Positions 1-7,071 of a DNA stretch of 11,885 nt are shown here, piece by piece (position 1 is the first letter of the stretch; each line of letters begins with the position of its first letter). Both the position numbers and the translations under genes were made by a program. The stretch is from positions 1 through 11,885 of the forward strand of contig NZ_CAJMEH010000065.1 in the NCBI RefSeq assembly GCF_905212365.1. Direction: 5' to 3'. The notes beneath the pieces are model-generated. The model had not been told where the DNA came from and did no database searches. It saw nothing but the letters and a program-made list of their open reading frames with translations. Origin of the DNA: an uncultured Phascolarctobacterium sp. (GTDB taxonomy: Bacteria; Bacillota; Negativicutes; Acidaminococcales; Acidaminococcaceae).

Positions 1-68
1 AGCGCCCACCACACAAACGTTAGAGCGCCGACCACAGCTTTTGGCAAAGACCCTTTTTAATATAGGCG

Positions 69-126
69 CAAATTTCCTTCGCGCACTGCATTCCTGCAAA
101 TTTTTCCAACGCTCCACCTCGTGCAG
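69..126 (-). repeat. Left copy of a degenerate direct repeat flanking the toxin-antitoxin module
   Basis: This segment resembles 784-847 in the same orientation. The best-matching part runs from 80 to 126 against 802 to 847, with a few mismatches and short gaps, and shares the blocks AACGCTCCACC and CGTGCAG. Read on the minus strand, the right copy encodes LHAVERWENFAGMQ. Here LH-VERW is kept, but a one-base gap shifts frame before an FAGMQ-like stretch that appears in another frame. That pattern is what a decayed copy of a coding sequence would show. The minus frame carrying VERW stays open to the left edge of the window. The left copy begins right after the toxin stop codon. No function is recognised. 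Confidence 0.6.
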
Positions 127-144
127 ACCGGACGCGCATTTTAT

Positions 145-417
145 TTAAAATATGTCGCTATGGCTTCCGGTCCTCATAAGGTACAGCAAAAGCTCTTTCT
201 CAATGGTTTCGTACACAAGCAACCAATCAGGTGAAATATGGCATTCCCGGCATCCAATATAATCCCCGCTAAGGCTATGGTCCTTGTATTCGGCAGGTAA
301 AGATTTTCCTTCAGCTAATATCTCAACAACTTTTTCAAGCAACCTTATATCATATCCGCGTTTCTTAATGCGTTTGAAATCTTTTTTGAAAGCTGCTTGG
401 TACTTAATCTTCAGCAT
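145..417 (-). CDS. yafQ: YafQ-family type II toxin (mRNA interferase)
   Basis: Predicted ribosome-associated endoribonuclease toxin of the RelE/ParE superfamily, YafQ branch, which in the family cleaves mRNA during translation and is neutralised by a DinJ-type antitoxin. The 90-residue length is typical. Residues known to matter in Escherichia coli YafQ appear to be kept: His47 in KDHSLSG, His60 in ECHI, Asp64-Trp65, His86 and terminal Phe90 in GSHSDIF. An active toxin is therefore expected. Its start overlaps the end of the antitoxin gene by 14 bases, and a GGAGGA ribosome binding site (428 to 423, minus strand) sits inside the antitoxin gene 5 nt before the ATG, so the two are translationally coupled. 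No clear terminator is visible after it; the sequence runs straight into the left flanking repeat. Confidence 0.93.
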   Translation of the reverse strand: MLKIKYQAAFKKDFKRIKKRGYDIRLLEKVVEILAEGKSLPAEYKDHSLSGDYIGCRECHISPDWLLVYETIEKELLLYLMRTGSHSDIF

Positions 418-676
418 TCAAATCCTCCATCAGCTCGGCCACAGAGGAAAAGCTACGGCTCAGCCCTACGCCGTTTTTAGCATCTTGAATAGCTTTTAAC
501 GTTTCGGTATTAGGAATGGGCGTTCCAATCCTAAACGGGATAGCCTGCTCGCGTACAGCTTGCCGAAGGAACATATTTACCGCCGTGCTTAAGCTCAAGC
601 CGAAACTTTCAAACAGCGCCTGGGATTCATGCTTCAAAATCGGGTCAATTTTAATATTTGTGCTTACTGCTGTCAT
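404..676 (-). CDS. dinJ: DinJ/RelB-family antitoxin
   Basis: Antitoxin of the YafQ-DinJ type. The N-terminal half (about residues 5-45) is a ribbon-helix-helix DNA-binding domain: the beta strand STNIKID is followed by FESFGLSLSTAVNMFLRQ, the hallmark helix pair of this family. The tail (about 50-90, ending VAELMEDLNAED) is the toxin-binding segment expected to wrap and block YafQ. First gene of the operon, transcribed before the toxin, as usual. The ATG at 676 has an AGGTGG ribosome binding site at 691 to 686, 9 nt upstream. The protein most likely represses its own promoter through the inverted repeat at 710-740; that is inferred from family behaviour. Confidence 0.93.
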   Translation of the reverse strand: MTAVSTNIKIDPILKHESQALFESFGLSLSTAVNMFLRQAVREQAIPFRIGTPIPNTETLKAIQDAKNGVGLSRSFSSVAELMEDLNAED

Positions 677-701
677 AACGTCACACCACCTTTTTATTTT
701 T

Positions 702-731
702 ATTTTAATCCTAAAGTATTTACCTTGTCAA
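702..731 (-). promoter_or_regulatory. Promoter of the dinJ-yafQ operon
   Basis: On the minus strand a perfect -35 box TTGACA (731 to 726) is followed after 18 bases by TAAAAT (707 to 702). Transcription would start near 695 and leave a very short leader before the AGGTGG site and the antitoxin ATG at 676. No competing promoter is seen for this operon. Confidence 0.75.
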
Positions 732-740
732 CATTTTAGG
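710..740. promoter_or_regulatory. Candidate operator: inverted repeat overlapping the dinJ promoter
   Basis: CCTAAA at 710-715 and TTTAGG at 735-740 form a 6-base inverted repeat separated by 19 bases. The arms lie just inside the -10 box and just outside the -35 box, so a bound ribbon-helix-helix dimer pair would cover the promoter. This fits autoregulation by a DinJ-type antitoxin, but the arms are short and binding is inferred from position only. Confidence 0.45.
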
Positions 741-778
741 CAAGAGCGACCTTGGGTTTATTTTAATTGCATTTGAGA

Positions 779-931
779 TTATAAAATTTCTTTTTCCTCC
801 TCGCGCTGCATCCCTGCGAAATTTTCCCAACGCTCCACCGCGTGCAGGATAGCCGCGCCTTTGTCGTGTTTGTTTGTAGGCAGCTTATACATAGCGATTG
901 TGGAGCCGCAGGCGAACGCAAAGCTTAGCAT
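779..931 (-). pseudogene. Unidentified 50-codon reading frame, probably a gene remnant
   Basis: From an ATG at 931 to a TAA at 779-781 the minus strand encodes 50 residues, starting MLSFAFACGSTIAMYK and ending AGMQREEEKEIL. The composition is protein-like: a small-residue hydrophobic start, then a charged helical tail around HAVERWENFAG. I do not recognise the family. No ribosome binding site precedes the ATG, and the same frame stays open upstream of it into the mod leader, so this looks more like the 3' end of a truncated gene than a complete one. A frameshifted relative of its 3' part lies on the other side of the toxin-antitoxin module (69-126). Confidence 0.4.
784..847 (-). repeat. Right copy of the degenerate direct repeat flanking the toxin-antitoxin module
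   Basis: Partner of 69-126, in the same orientation. It has about 8 extra bases near 791-800 relative to the left copy and then matches closely to the shared CGTGCAG at 841-847. It forms the end of the 50-codon frame at 779-931. Together the copies bracket the whole dinJ-yafQ operon and its promoter. Confidence 0.6.
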
Positions 932-945
932 ATCATATGCCCGTG

Positions 946-954
946 TGGTATAAT
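946..954 (+). promoter_or_regulatory. Extended -10 promoter for the mod-res operon
   Basis: TGGTATAAT contains a perfect TATAAT (949-954) preceded by the TG of an extended -10 element. No convincing -35 box is seen 16-18 bases upstream, which extended -10 promoters tolerate. Transcription would begin near 961, about 54 bases before the mod start codon. Confidence 0.6.
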
Positions 955-973
955 ATTGTAGAAAAATAGTTGC

Positions 974-1001
974 AAGCCGTCTTATTTTTTTGCGGCGGCT
1001 T
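974..1001 (+). other. Possible hairpin in the mod leader
   Basis: AAGCCG (974-979) and CGGCTT (996-1001) can form a 6-bp stem with a 16-base T-rich loop, ending just before the GGAGGA ribosome binding site (1004-1009) of mod. It could influence translation of the methyltransferase, but the stem is short and a regulatory role is speculative. Confidence 0.25.
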
Positions 1002-1014
1002 ACGGAGGAACACC

Positions 1015-2835
1015 ATGCCGACTTTAAATTGGATTGGAAAAGATAAAGTGCTTAACCATCATCTGGAAACGCCGTTCCATGTCTTGGAAAGAAAATATAG
1101 TTTCGATGAACAAGGACAACACGACGAAGACAACGACAGCGAAAACATGATTATCCAAGGCGACAATTTATTGGCGCTGAAATCTTTGCTGCCCAAATAC
1201 GAAGGAAAAATCAAATGTATTTACATAGACCCGCCCTACAATACTGGTAACGAAAACTGGGTGTACAACGACAATGTCAGCGACCCGCAAATACAGCGCT
1301 GGCTGCACCAGGTTGTGGGCAAGGAGGGTGAAGACTTGTCGCGCCACGATAAATGGCTGTGTATGATGTACCCGCGCTTGAAATTATTGCAGCGCTTGCT
1401 AGCGGACGACGGCGCGATTTTTATCAGCATCGACGATAACGAGCAGGCAAATTTAAAATTGATTTGCGATGAGATTTTCGGCGGTAGAAACTATATTGAG
1501 AGAATTACAGTCATCGTTAAAACGGAAGGTAGAAGGTACGGACAGTTTGCAAAAACGCATGAGAATATATTAGTGTACGCAAAAAATTTAGAACTAATAG
1601 ATTTTAATGAAGTAGAAATTGAAGGTAAGGAATACCAATACTTTGACGAGAATGGAGGATTTAATTTAAAAGGATTGCGCAATCGTAACGTAAGAGCCTT
1701 TAATTCAACAAATCGACCTAACTTACGCTATCCTTTTTTTGTAAACATCAACAATCCTGATAAAAATGGATTGTGTTCAGTTAGCGTTTATTCTATAGAT
1801 GGATATGTTGAAGTGTGGGCGCAAGAAGTAAACGGACTAAAAAGTGTTTGGCGTTGGGGTAAAGATACTTCACAACTCAATAGTTCTTCACTTTGTGCAT
1901 ATAGAGGGAATGATGGCATTATAAGGATATTTCAGAAAGAGAGGAAACTAACAGAAATTCCTAAAACTGTATGGATTGATAAATCTTATACTTCAATATT
2001 CGGAACGAAAGAGCAGAAAGATATTTTTGGAAAAGCCATATTTGAATTTCCTAAACCGTCAAAATTAATAGAAAGAATTTTAGAAATATCCACTGACAAA
2101 GACTCCATCATCCTCGATAGCTTCGCAGGCAGCGGCACGACGGCGCACGCAGTGCTGAACATGAATAAGCGCGACGGCGGTAGGCGCAAATTTATCTGTA
2201 TCGAAATGATGGACTACGCCGACAGCATCACGGCCGAGCGCGTCAAGCGCGTTATCAAAGGCTATAAATCCGCAGACGATAAAGAAGAATTTATTTACGA
2301 CGCGGAATTAAAGCCGTCCAATTTGGCCGACGCGCCGCAAATGCTGGCAGAAGCTAAAGCAGCTAAAGAAAAAGCCAAAGCGAGCGGCGTGTACACGAGC
2401 GTAGGCAACCCTAAAATTGCCGCCAACCATTTGCAAGTAACGGCCAAAATTAAAGCGACGCAGGAAATCGTCGGCACTGGCGGCAGTTTCAGCTATTACG
2501 AACTGGGCGCGCCGCTTTTAATCGGCGATGCGCTGAACGAAGCGGTAAGCGAAGAAAAAATCCGCGAATACGTTTATTATATGGAAACGCGGCAGGCTTT
2601 GCCGCCCAGAAATCTTGCCGAGCCTATGCTTTTGGGCGTGCAGCATAATGCGGCTTATTATTTTTATTACGCCAAAAACGCGCGGACTATTTTAAACAGG
2701 GAATTTTTGCATACTATTAAAACTAAAGCCCAAGTTTATGTAATTTATGCGGATGTTTGCGCGCTTGCGGAAAAAGAATTACAAAAGTACGGAATTACTT
2801 TCAAAAAAATTCCGCGCGACATCGCGAAGCTGTGA
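1015..2835 (+). CDS. mod: Type III restriction-modification system DNA methyltransferase (Mod)
   Basis: Predicted S-adenosylmethionine-dependent adenine methyltransferase that recognises the target site for both modification and restriction. The 606 residues show beta-class motif order. The catalytic motif DPPY is at residues 72-75, in a stretch resembling other Mod proteins (YIDPPYNTGNENWVYND), and the SAM-binding motif FAGSGTT is at 370-376. Between them, about residues 160-345 form the variable target-recognition part. The start is placed at ATG 1015 because GGAGGA at 1004-1009 precedes it properly; a TTG at 970 would add 15 residues without a binding site. The res gene begins 12 bases after the stop. 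No homopolymer or tandem repeat suitable for slipped-strand phase variation is seen. Confidence 0.95.
   Translation: MPTLNWIGKDKVLNHHLETPFHVLERKYSFDEQGQHDEDNDSENMIIQGDNLLALKSLLPKYEGKIKCIYIDPPYNTGNENWVYNDNVSDPQIQRWLHQVVGKEGEDLSRHDKWLCMMYPRLKLLQRLLADDGAIFISIDDNEQANLKLICDEIFGGRNYIERITVIVKTEGRRYGQFAKTHENILVYAKNLELIDFNEVEIEGKEYQYFDENGGFNLKGLRNRNVRAFNSTNRPNLRYPFFVNINNPDKNGLCSVSVYSIDGYVEVWAQEVNGLKSVWRWGKDTSQLNSSSLCAYRGNDGIIRIFQKERKLTEIPKTVWIDKSYTSIFGTKEQKDIFGKAIFEFPKPSKLIERILEISTDKDSIILDSFAGSGTTAHAVLNMNKRDGGRRKFICIEMMDYADSITAERVKRVIKGYKSADDKEEFIYDAELKPSNLADAPQMLAEAKAAKEKAKASGVYTSVGNPKIAANHLQVTAKIKATQEIVGTGGSFSYYELGAPLLIGDALNEAVSEEKIREYVYYMETRQALPPRNLAEPMLLGVQHNAAYYFYYAKNARTILNREFLHTIKTKAQVYVIYADVCALAEKELQKYGITFKKIPRDIAKL
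1486..2100 (+). other. AT-rich target-recognition segment within mod
   Basis: This part of mod (about residues 158-361) is visibly AT-richer than the flanking catalytic parts: 18 G/C in the 60 bases at 1921-1980, against 29 in 60 at both 1381-1440 and 2161-2220. Codons also shift towards A/T-ending forms. The edges coincide with the expected borders of the specificity domain between the catalytic and SAM-binding motifs, as expected for domain exchange between mod alleles. Confidence 0.6.
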
Positions 2836-2847
2836 CGGTGGTGGAAT

Positions 2848-5460
2848 ATGGAATTAAAAACTTACCAGAAAAAAGTAATAGAAGATTTGCAAAGCTACCT
2901 GCAAAGCTTATCGTGCAGCGCCAGCCTAAGCGACGCCTGGGAAAATTATTGGCGCGACAAAAATATCGCCGTCGCTCCCAGCGGCGCGCCGAAGTATAAA
3001 GATATTATCGAGGGCGCGCCCGCAGTCTGCTTAAAAGTGCCGACCGGCGGCGGCAAAACCTTTTTGGCCTGCAACGCGATTAAGCCCATCTTTAATTTTA
3101 TGCCGCAGGAAAAACCGAAGCTGGTAGTTTGGCTGACGCCGTCCGACGCCATTTTGGAGCAAACGCTGAAAAACTTGCGCCTGCCCGGACACCCCTACAA
3201 GCAATTTTTAGATAGGGATTTTGGCGGCAGAGTACAGGTATTGGATAAAAATATGCTTTTGAGCGGGCAGAATTTTTCAGTAGACGCCTTGCAAAGCCAA
3301 CTCACGATTTGCGTATTAAGCTTCGACTCGCTGCGCATCAATTCCGACCGCCGCTGTGACAGGAAAATTTATCAGGAAAACGGTAATTTAGCAAGCTTCG
3401 CCGCTTTTTATAAAGACGATGATATTTTGCTGGCAGGCACGCCGGAAACTGCGCTCATCCAAGTTCTGCGCCATCTGCGTCCGGTGGTAGTTGTGGACGA
3501 AAGTCATAACGCGACCTCTCCTTTAAGCGTAGAAATGCTGCAAAATATTTATCCGTCTTTTATTTTAGAATTAACCGCTACTCCCAGAAAAAACAGCAAT
3601 GTTCTATCCTATGTCGACGCGCGGGCTTTAAAAAACGAAAACATGGTCAAGCTGCCCGTTATCGTTTATAATCGCAGCAGTCGTGAAAGCGTTATCGCCG
3701 ACGCTATCCAATTCCGCGGCAAGCTGGAACAAAAAGCTTTAGAAGAAGAAGCGGCGACGGGCGACTATATCCGCCCCATCGTTTTATTCCAGGCGCAGCC
3801 AAAAAATAATCGCGACAATACGACTTTCGATAAAATTAAAGAAATCCTTTTGGATATAGGTATACCGCAGGAACAAATCGCCATCAAAACCAGCGAAAAG
3901 AACGAGCTGAAAAATATCGATTTGCTGAGCAAGAATTGTCCCGTGCGTTATATCATCACGGTCAACGCGCTGAAAGAAGGCTGGGACTGCCCTTTCGCTT
4001 ACATTCTCGCTTCGCTGGCTAATAAAACTTCGTCCGTCGACGTAGAGCAAATCTTAGGACGCGTTTTGCGCCAGCCTTACGCAAGGCAGCGGCAACATTT
4101 TCTCTTAAATTCTTCCTACGTTTTCAGCTGTTCCAACGATTTTCGCCGCACGCTGGACAGCATTGTAGCCGGGCTTAACGGCGCGGGTTTCAGCCGCAGC
4201 GATTATCGCGTGGGCGCCGAAAGTGAAGCGCAGCCGCAGGGGCAGGCGCGCGCCGAGCAGCAGGATTTATTTGGCGAAACGAAAAACGAAAATGAAAACG
4301 GCGCGGCAGATAATTTTGCCGACGTGTCGCCGCAAAACGTCAAGGAGCAAGTCGAAGCCGCTTCGCAAGATAGCAAGACACTGCAAGAAATGGAAGCGCA
4401 GGCAGAGCGGCAGACGCAGGAATACGAAACGGAAACCGCTGCGGAAAATTTTATGCAAGGGGAGGAAGCGCAAATGCAGCGCAAGTTTAAAATTAAAGAC
4501 GATAACCTTACAGCGGCGAAGGAATTACATATTCCCCAATTCTATATCAAATCCGAGCCGGATTTGTTTGACGATAACAGTTATGTATATTTGGAGCCCG
4601 AAAACCTGCTGGACGGCTTTTGCCTTACAGGGCAGGACGCCAATGTTGATTTCAAATTTGCGTCGGGCGAAATGTATTCTGTGGACATAGCCAAAAGCGG
4701 CGAAGCTGTGCCGCAATACAGGATGGTTACGCAAAGCGATAAACAAAAATTGCGCGAGTATCTCGACAGTCTGCCGCAGGACAGACAAATTGAAACCTGC
4801 ATAGGCGCTATTTGCGCCGTCATCAATCGCAACAACGCTTACGAAAGCGCGGAAATCAAAGATTATGTCCGCCGCGTCGTCGCCGGCCTGCATAGCGACG
4901 ATTTGACTGCCATGCTGACGTCGAAGGAATTTTACGCCAAAAAGATTCGCGAAAAAATTGATTCCCTTGCTGCGGCCTATAGCAAAAGAAAATTTGCGCA
5001 GCTTATGGACGCGGGCGAAATAGAATGCTGCGAACGCTACGTCTTGCCGGATTTCATCACGCCCGTCAATTTTATCGACGCGCTTCCTAAATCGCTTTAT
5101 GAAGCGGAAAAAGACGATATGAATGAATTGGAACGCAAAGTGCTGGATGTGATTATCAGCAACGATAATATAGTTTGGTGGCACAGAATCAGCGAACGCC
5201 AGGGATTTTGCATCAACGGCTTTATCAAGCACTATCCGGATTTTATGGCGTTCACCAAAACCGGCAAATTATTATTGATTGAAGCTAAAGGCGAGCATTT
5301 GGCGAACGAGGACAGCCGCAACAAATTGCTTTTAGGGCGCAAATGGCAGGCAGCGGCGGGGCGCGAATACCGCTATCTGATGGTCTTTGCCCAAAACGGT
5401 TTGCAGCTCGACGGCTCGTATAACTTAAATGAGTTTGCGGAAGTGATTGCAAGATTATAA
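2848..5460 (+). CDS. res: Type III restriction-modification system endonuclease subunit (Res)
   Basis: Predicted ATP-dependent translocase and nuclease that cuts unmodified DNA when complexed with Mod. Superfamily 2 helicase motifs appear in order in the 870 residues: Walker A PTGGGKT (65-71), DESH (217-220), TATPRK (243-248), EGWD (377-380) and QILGRVLRQ (401-409). A Gln/Glu-rich stretch (about 456-545) follows, then a C-terminal domain with a PD-(D/E)XK nuclease signature: PD at 797-798 and EAK at 812-814. All catalytic elements are present, so an active enzyme is expected. The ATG at 2848 follows a GGTGG site at 2839-2843 and lies 12 bases after mod, so the two are co-transcribed. The length is slightly below that of many type III Res proteins. 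Confidence 0.95.
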   Translation: MELKTYQKKVIEDLQSYLQSLSCSASLSDAWENYWRDKNIAVAPSGAPKYKDIIEGAPAVCLKVPTGGGKTFLACNAIKPIFNFMPQEKPKLVVWLTPSDAILEQTLKNLRLPGHPYKQFLDRDFGGRVQVLDKNMLLSGQNFSVDALQSQLTICVLSFDSLRINSDRRCDRKIYQENGNLASFAAFYKDDDILLAGTPETALIQVLRHLRPVVVVDESHNATSPLSVEMLQNIYPSFILELTATPRKNSNVLSYVDARALKNENMVKLPVIVYNRSSRESVIADAIQFRGKLEQKALEEEAATGDYIRPIVLFQAQPKNNRDNTTFDKIKEILLDIGIPQEQIAIKTSEKNELKNIDLLSKNCPVRYIITVNALKEGWDCPFAYILASLANKTSSVDVEQILGRVLRQPYARQRQHFLLNSSYVFSCSNDFRRTLDSIVAGLNGAGFSRSDYRVGAESEAQPQGQARAEQQDLFGETKNENENGAADNFADVSPQNVKEQVEAASQDSKTLQEMEAQAERQTQEYETETAAENFMQGEEAQMQRKFKIKDDNLTAAKELHIPQFYIKSEPDLFDDNSYVYLEPENLLDGFCLTGQDANVDFKFASGEMYSVDIAKSGEAVPQYRMVTQSDKQKLREYLDSLPQDRQIETCIGAICAVINRNNAYESAEIKDYVRRVVAGLHSDDLTAMLTSKEFYAKKIREKIDSLAAAYSKRKFAQLMDAGEIECCERYVLPDFITPVNFIDALPKSLYEAEKDDMNELERKVLDVIISNDNIVWWHRISERQGFCINGFIKHYPDFMAFTKTGKLLLIEAKGEHLANEDSRNKLLLGRKWQAAAGREYRYLMVFAQNGLQLDGSYNLNEFAEVIARL

Positions 5461-5495
5461 CGCGCCGCGCAATTTGAAAAACCGAATAGCATAAT

Positions 5496-5536
5496 AAAAG
5501 CGTAAGCCCGGTTTAGCCGCCGGGTTTGCGCTTTTT
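5496..5536 (+). terminator. Rho-independent terminator of the mod-res operon
   Basis: A 16-bp stem (5496-5511 with 5520-5535) contains only two G-T wobbles and closes an 8-base loop. The GC-rich inner part is CCCGG/CCGGG, and the outer part is AAAAGCG/CGCTTTT, so the T run forms the 3' arm. The A-rich left arm means it could also terminate minus-strand transcription. Confidence 0.85.
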
Positions 5537-5646
5537 GCTTCTTGTCAATTATGAGAACTATTTTACTGCGGCAGGAAAAACCGGCGGCGTTCACGAATAT
5601 AAATACCGTTATGATTTTATAAGCGGAAAACGAAAGGAGCAACGCA

Positions 5647-6873
5647 ATGAAAGAATTTGTCAAACAATATTTGGCCGGGCATTACGAGGATTACGTCAAG
5701 GATTTGGAGACGCTGACCAATATCGATTCGGGCAACGGCGACCGCGAGGGCACGGAGTGCGCCAATAAATTTGTGGCCGCTAAAATGGAAGCCATCGGCG
5801 CGACGACGGAGTTTCGTTATAACGACCGCGCCTGCCATTTGATTTCCCGTTTGCGGGGCAAGGGCAAGTATACGATTCTGCTGGTGGCCCATGTGGATAC
5901 GGTTTTCAATAAGGGCGAGGCCGCCCGCCGCCCCTTCCGCGTTGATGAAAATAATTTTGCCTGGGGTCCGGGCGTAGGCGACGACAAGGCCACGGTGGTA
6001 GAGGTTATCTACGGCTTGGCGGCGCTGAAAGCGGCAGGCTTCGATAATTTTAAAGAGATTATTTATTACACCAACGGCGAGGAGGAGGGCGGGTCCAAAA
6101 CGGCGGAGGCTATCGTGGCCGAGCTGAGCCAGCAGTCCGATTTCGCCATTATCATGGACGTGGCGCGTCCTAATTGGGGCATCGTTACCCAGCGCAAGGG
6201 CAACGCTAAATACCGCGTAGATGTAACGGGCATAGGCGGCCATCACGGCAACGCTTCCCAGGAGTGCGCCAACGCTATTCATCAGCTGGCTTATACCATT
6301 ACCGAGCTGCACAAGCTGGCCAGCCCCATGCCCGGCAACCCCGCAGATTTTACGGCGGAAGCGCTCAAAGCCCGCGGCATTGTTGACACAGGCCAGTTTA
6401 TTCCGCAGAACACAGTGAACGTGGGTGTGATTGGCTCTGCTAACGATAAAATCAGCGTTATTCCCGGCGACGCCTTCTGCGAGGTTAATATCCGCTGCTT
6501 TACCATTGAGGAGCAGCAGCGCATTGACGCCGCGGTGAAGGCTTTGGCAAATAAAATCGTTATTCCCGGCACCACGGTGAAAATTACCGGCGGCATCGTG
6601 ACCGGCCCCATGCAGAAAACCGCTCAGGCGCAGAAGATGGTGGACGTTTATAAGCGCATCGTCAAAGAAGAATTTGGCGGCGAGGTCAGCGAATGGGTAG
6701 CAGGCGGCCTGACGGACGGCAACCGCACAGCTAAATTTGTGCCGACGCTGGACGCTTTGGGCGTAGAAAATTACGACGAGCATACGGATCACGAATCCGT
6801 AGATTTAAACACGGCTGTTCCCAGAACGGCGGCCTTCGCTTTAACGCTGGCCGAGCTGGCGGAGGTTTTTTAA
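5647..6873 (+). CDS. M20-family metallopeptidase (carboxypeptidase-like)
   Basis: Predicted cytoplasmic di-zinc peptidase/amidohydrolase of the M20 family, glutamate-carboxypeptidase or aminoacylase-like branch, 408 residues. Visible metal and catalytic elements are AHVDT with His82 and Asp84, the bridging Asp within GVGDDK (about 112), the GEEEGG loop with catalytic Glu145-146, an Asp at 171 in the place of the usual acidic ligand, and a late His in EHTDHES (379 or 382). The GIGGHHGNAS segment (196-204) marks the inserted dimerisation domain. No signal peptide is seen. An AAAGGAG site at 5633-5639 fixes the ATG at 5647. It appears monocistronic, between two terminators; a weak TATGAT at 5610-5615 is the only promoter hint. 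The substrate cannot be deduced. Confidence 0.9.
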   Translation: MKEFVKQYLAGHYEDYVKDLETLTNIDSGNGDREGTECANKFVAAKMEAIGATTEFRYNDRACHLISRLRGKGKYTILLVAHVDTVFNKGEAARRPFRVDENNFAWGPGVGDDKATVVEVIYGLAALKAAGFDNFKEIIYYTNGEEEGGSKTAEAIVAELSQQSDFAIIMDVARPNWGIVTQRKGNAKYRVDVTGIGGHHGNASQECANAIHQLAYTITELHKLASPMPGNPADFTAEALKARGIVDTGQFIPQNTVNVGVIGSANDKISVIPGDAFCEVNIRCFTIEEQQRIDAAVKALANKIVIPGTTVKITGGIVTGPMQKTAQAQKMVDVYKRIVKEEFGGEVSEWVAGGLTDGNRTAKFVPTLDALGVENYDEHTDHESVDLNTAVPRTAAFALTLAELAEVF

Positions 6874-6903
6874 ACGGCGATAGATTTATAAATTGCTAAT
6901 GTC

Positions 6904-6939
6904 AAGCAGGCTCCCGACTTGTGGTCGGGAGCTTTGCTT
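6904..6939 (+). terminator. Terminator after the M20 peptidase
   Basis: A perfect 9-bp stem GCTCCCGAC/GTCGGGAGC (6910-6918 with 6924-6932) closes a 5-base loop and is extended by AAGCA/TGCTT (6904-6908 with 6935-6939) across a small internal loop. The T run is weak (TTTGCTT), so termination may be incomplete. Confidence 0.75.
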
Positions 6940-7006
6940 ATCAGATGGAGTTTTGGGTAACGAATCGTTAGGCGAAACGTTTGAATTGATTCCAAAGTAA
7001 ATTTTC

Positions 7007-7035
7007 ATGACGGTAGAGACTTTTCATGGTATAAT
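7007..7035 (+). promoter_or_regulatory. Promoter of the membrane protein-cyclophilin-GIY-YIG operon
   Basis: TATAAT at 7030-7035 has the extended -10 form TGGTATAAT. It is preceded at a 17-base distance by ATGACG (7007-7012), a 4-of-6 match to the -35 consensus. Two copies of TTTTCATG(A/G), at 7002-7010 and 7021-7029, lie 19 bases apart over the -35 and -10 regions. The first gene begins at 7072. Confidence 0.7.
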
Positions 7036-7071
7036 AGAATAGTTAAATTTTTTGTGATAAGGTGTGATTTG

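Noticed and set aside
970..1014. TTG start at 970 giving a longer Mod protein.
   Set aside because: It lacks a ribosome binding site, and the added residues are unlike any Mod N-terminus. ATG 1015 has GGAGGA at the right distance.
1015..2835. Phase variation of mod by simple-sequence repeats, as in some type III systems.
   Set aside because: No tandem tetra- or pentanucleotide repeat or long homopolymer is present in the gene or its promoter.
4223..4690. 155-codon + strand frame overlapping res, very rich in Lys and Arg.
   Set aside because: An out-of-frame shadow of the Gln/Glu-rich part of res; no separate start signal.
4525..5232. Open frame of 235 codons on the minus strand inside res.
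   Set aside because: It is antisense to a region encoding clear Res sequence, lacks known motifs and is compositionally odd (rich in Phe, Ile, Arg and His).
5617..6792. Long open frame (391 codons) on the minus strand opposite the M20 peptidase gene.
   Set aside because: Its product is a His/Ala/Arg/Asn-rich sequence with no recognisable motif, and it mirrors the codon pattern of the peptidase, which has intact catalytic motifs and a good ribosome binding site.
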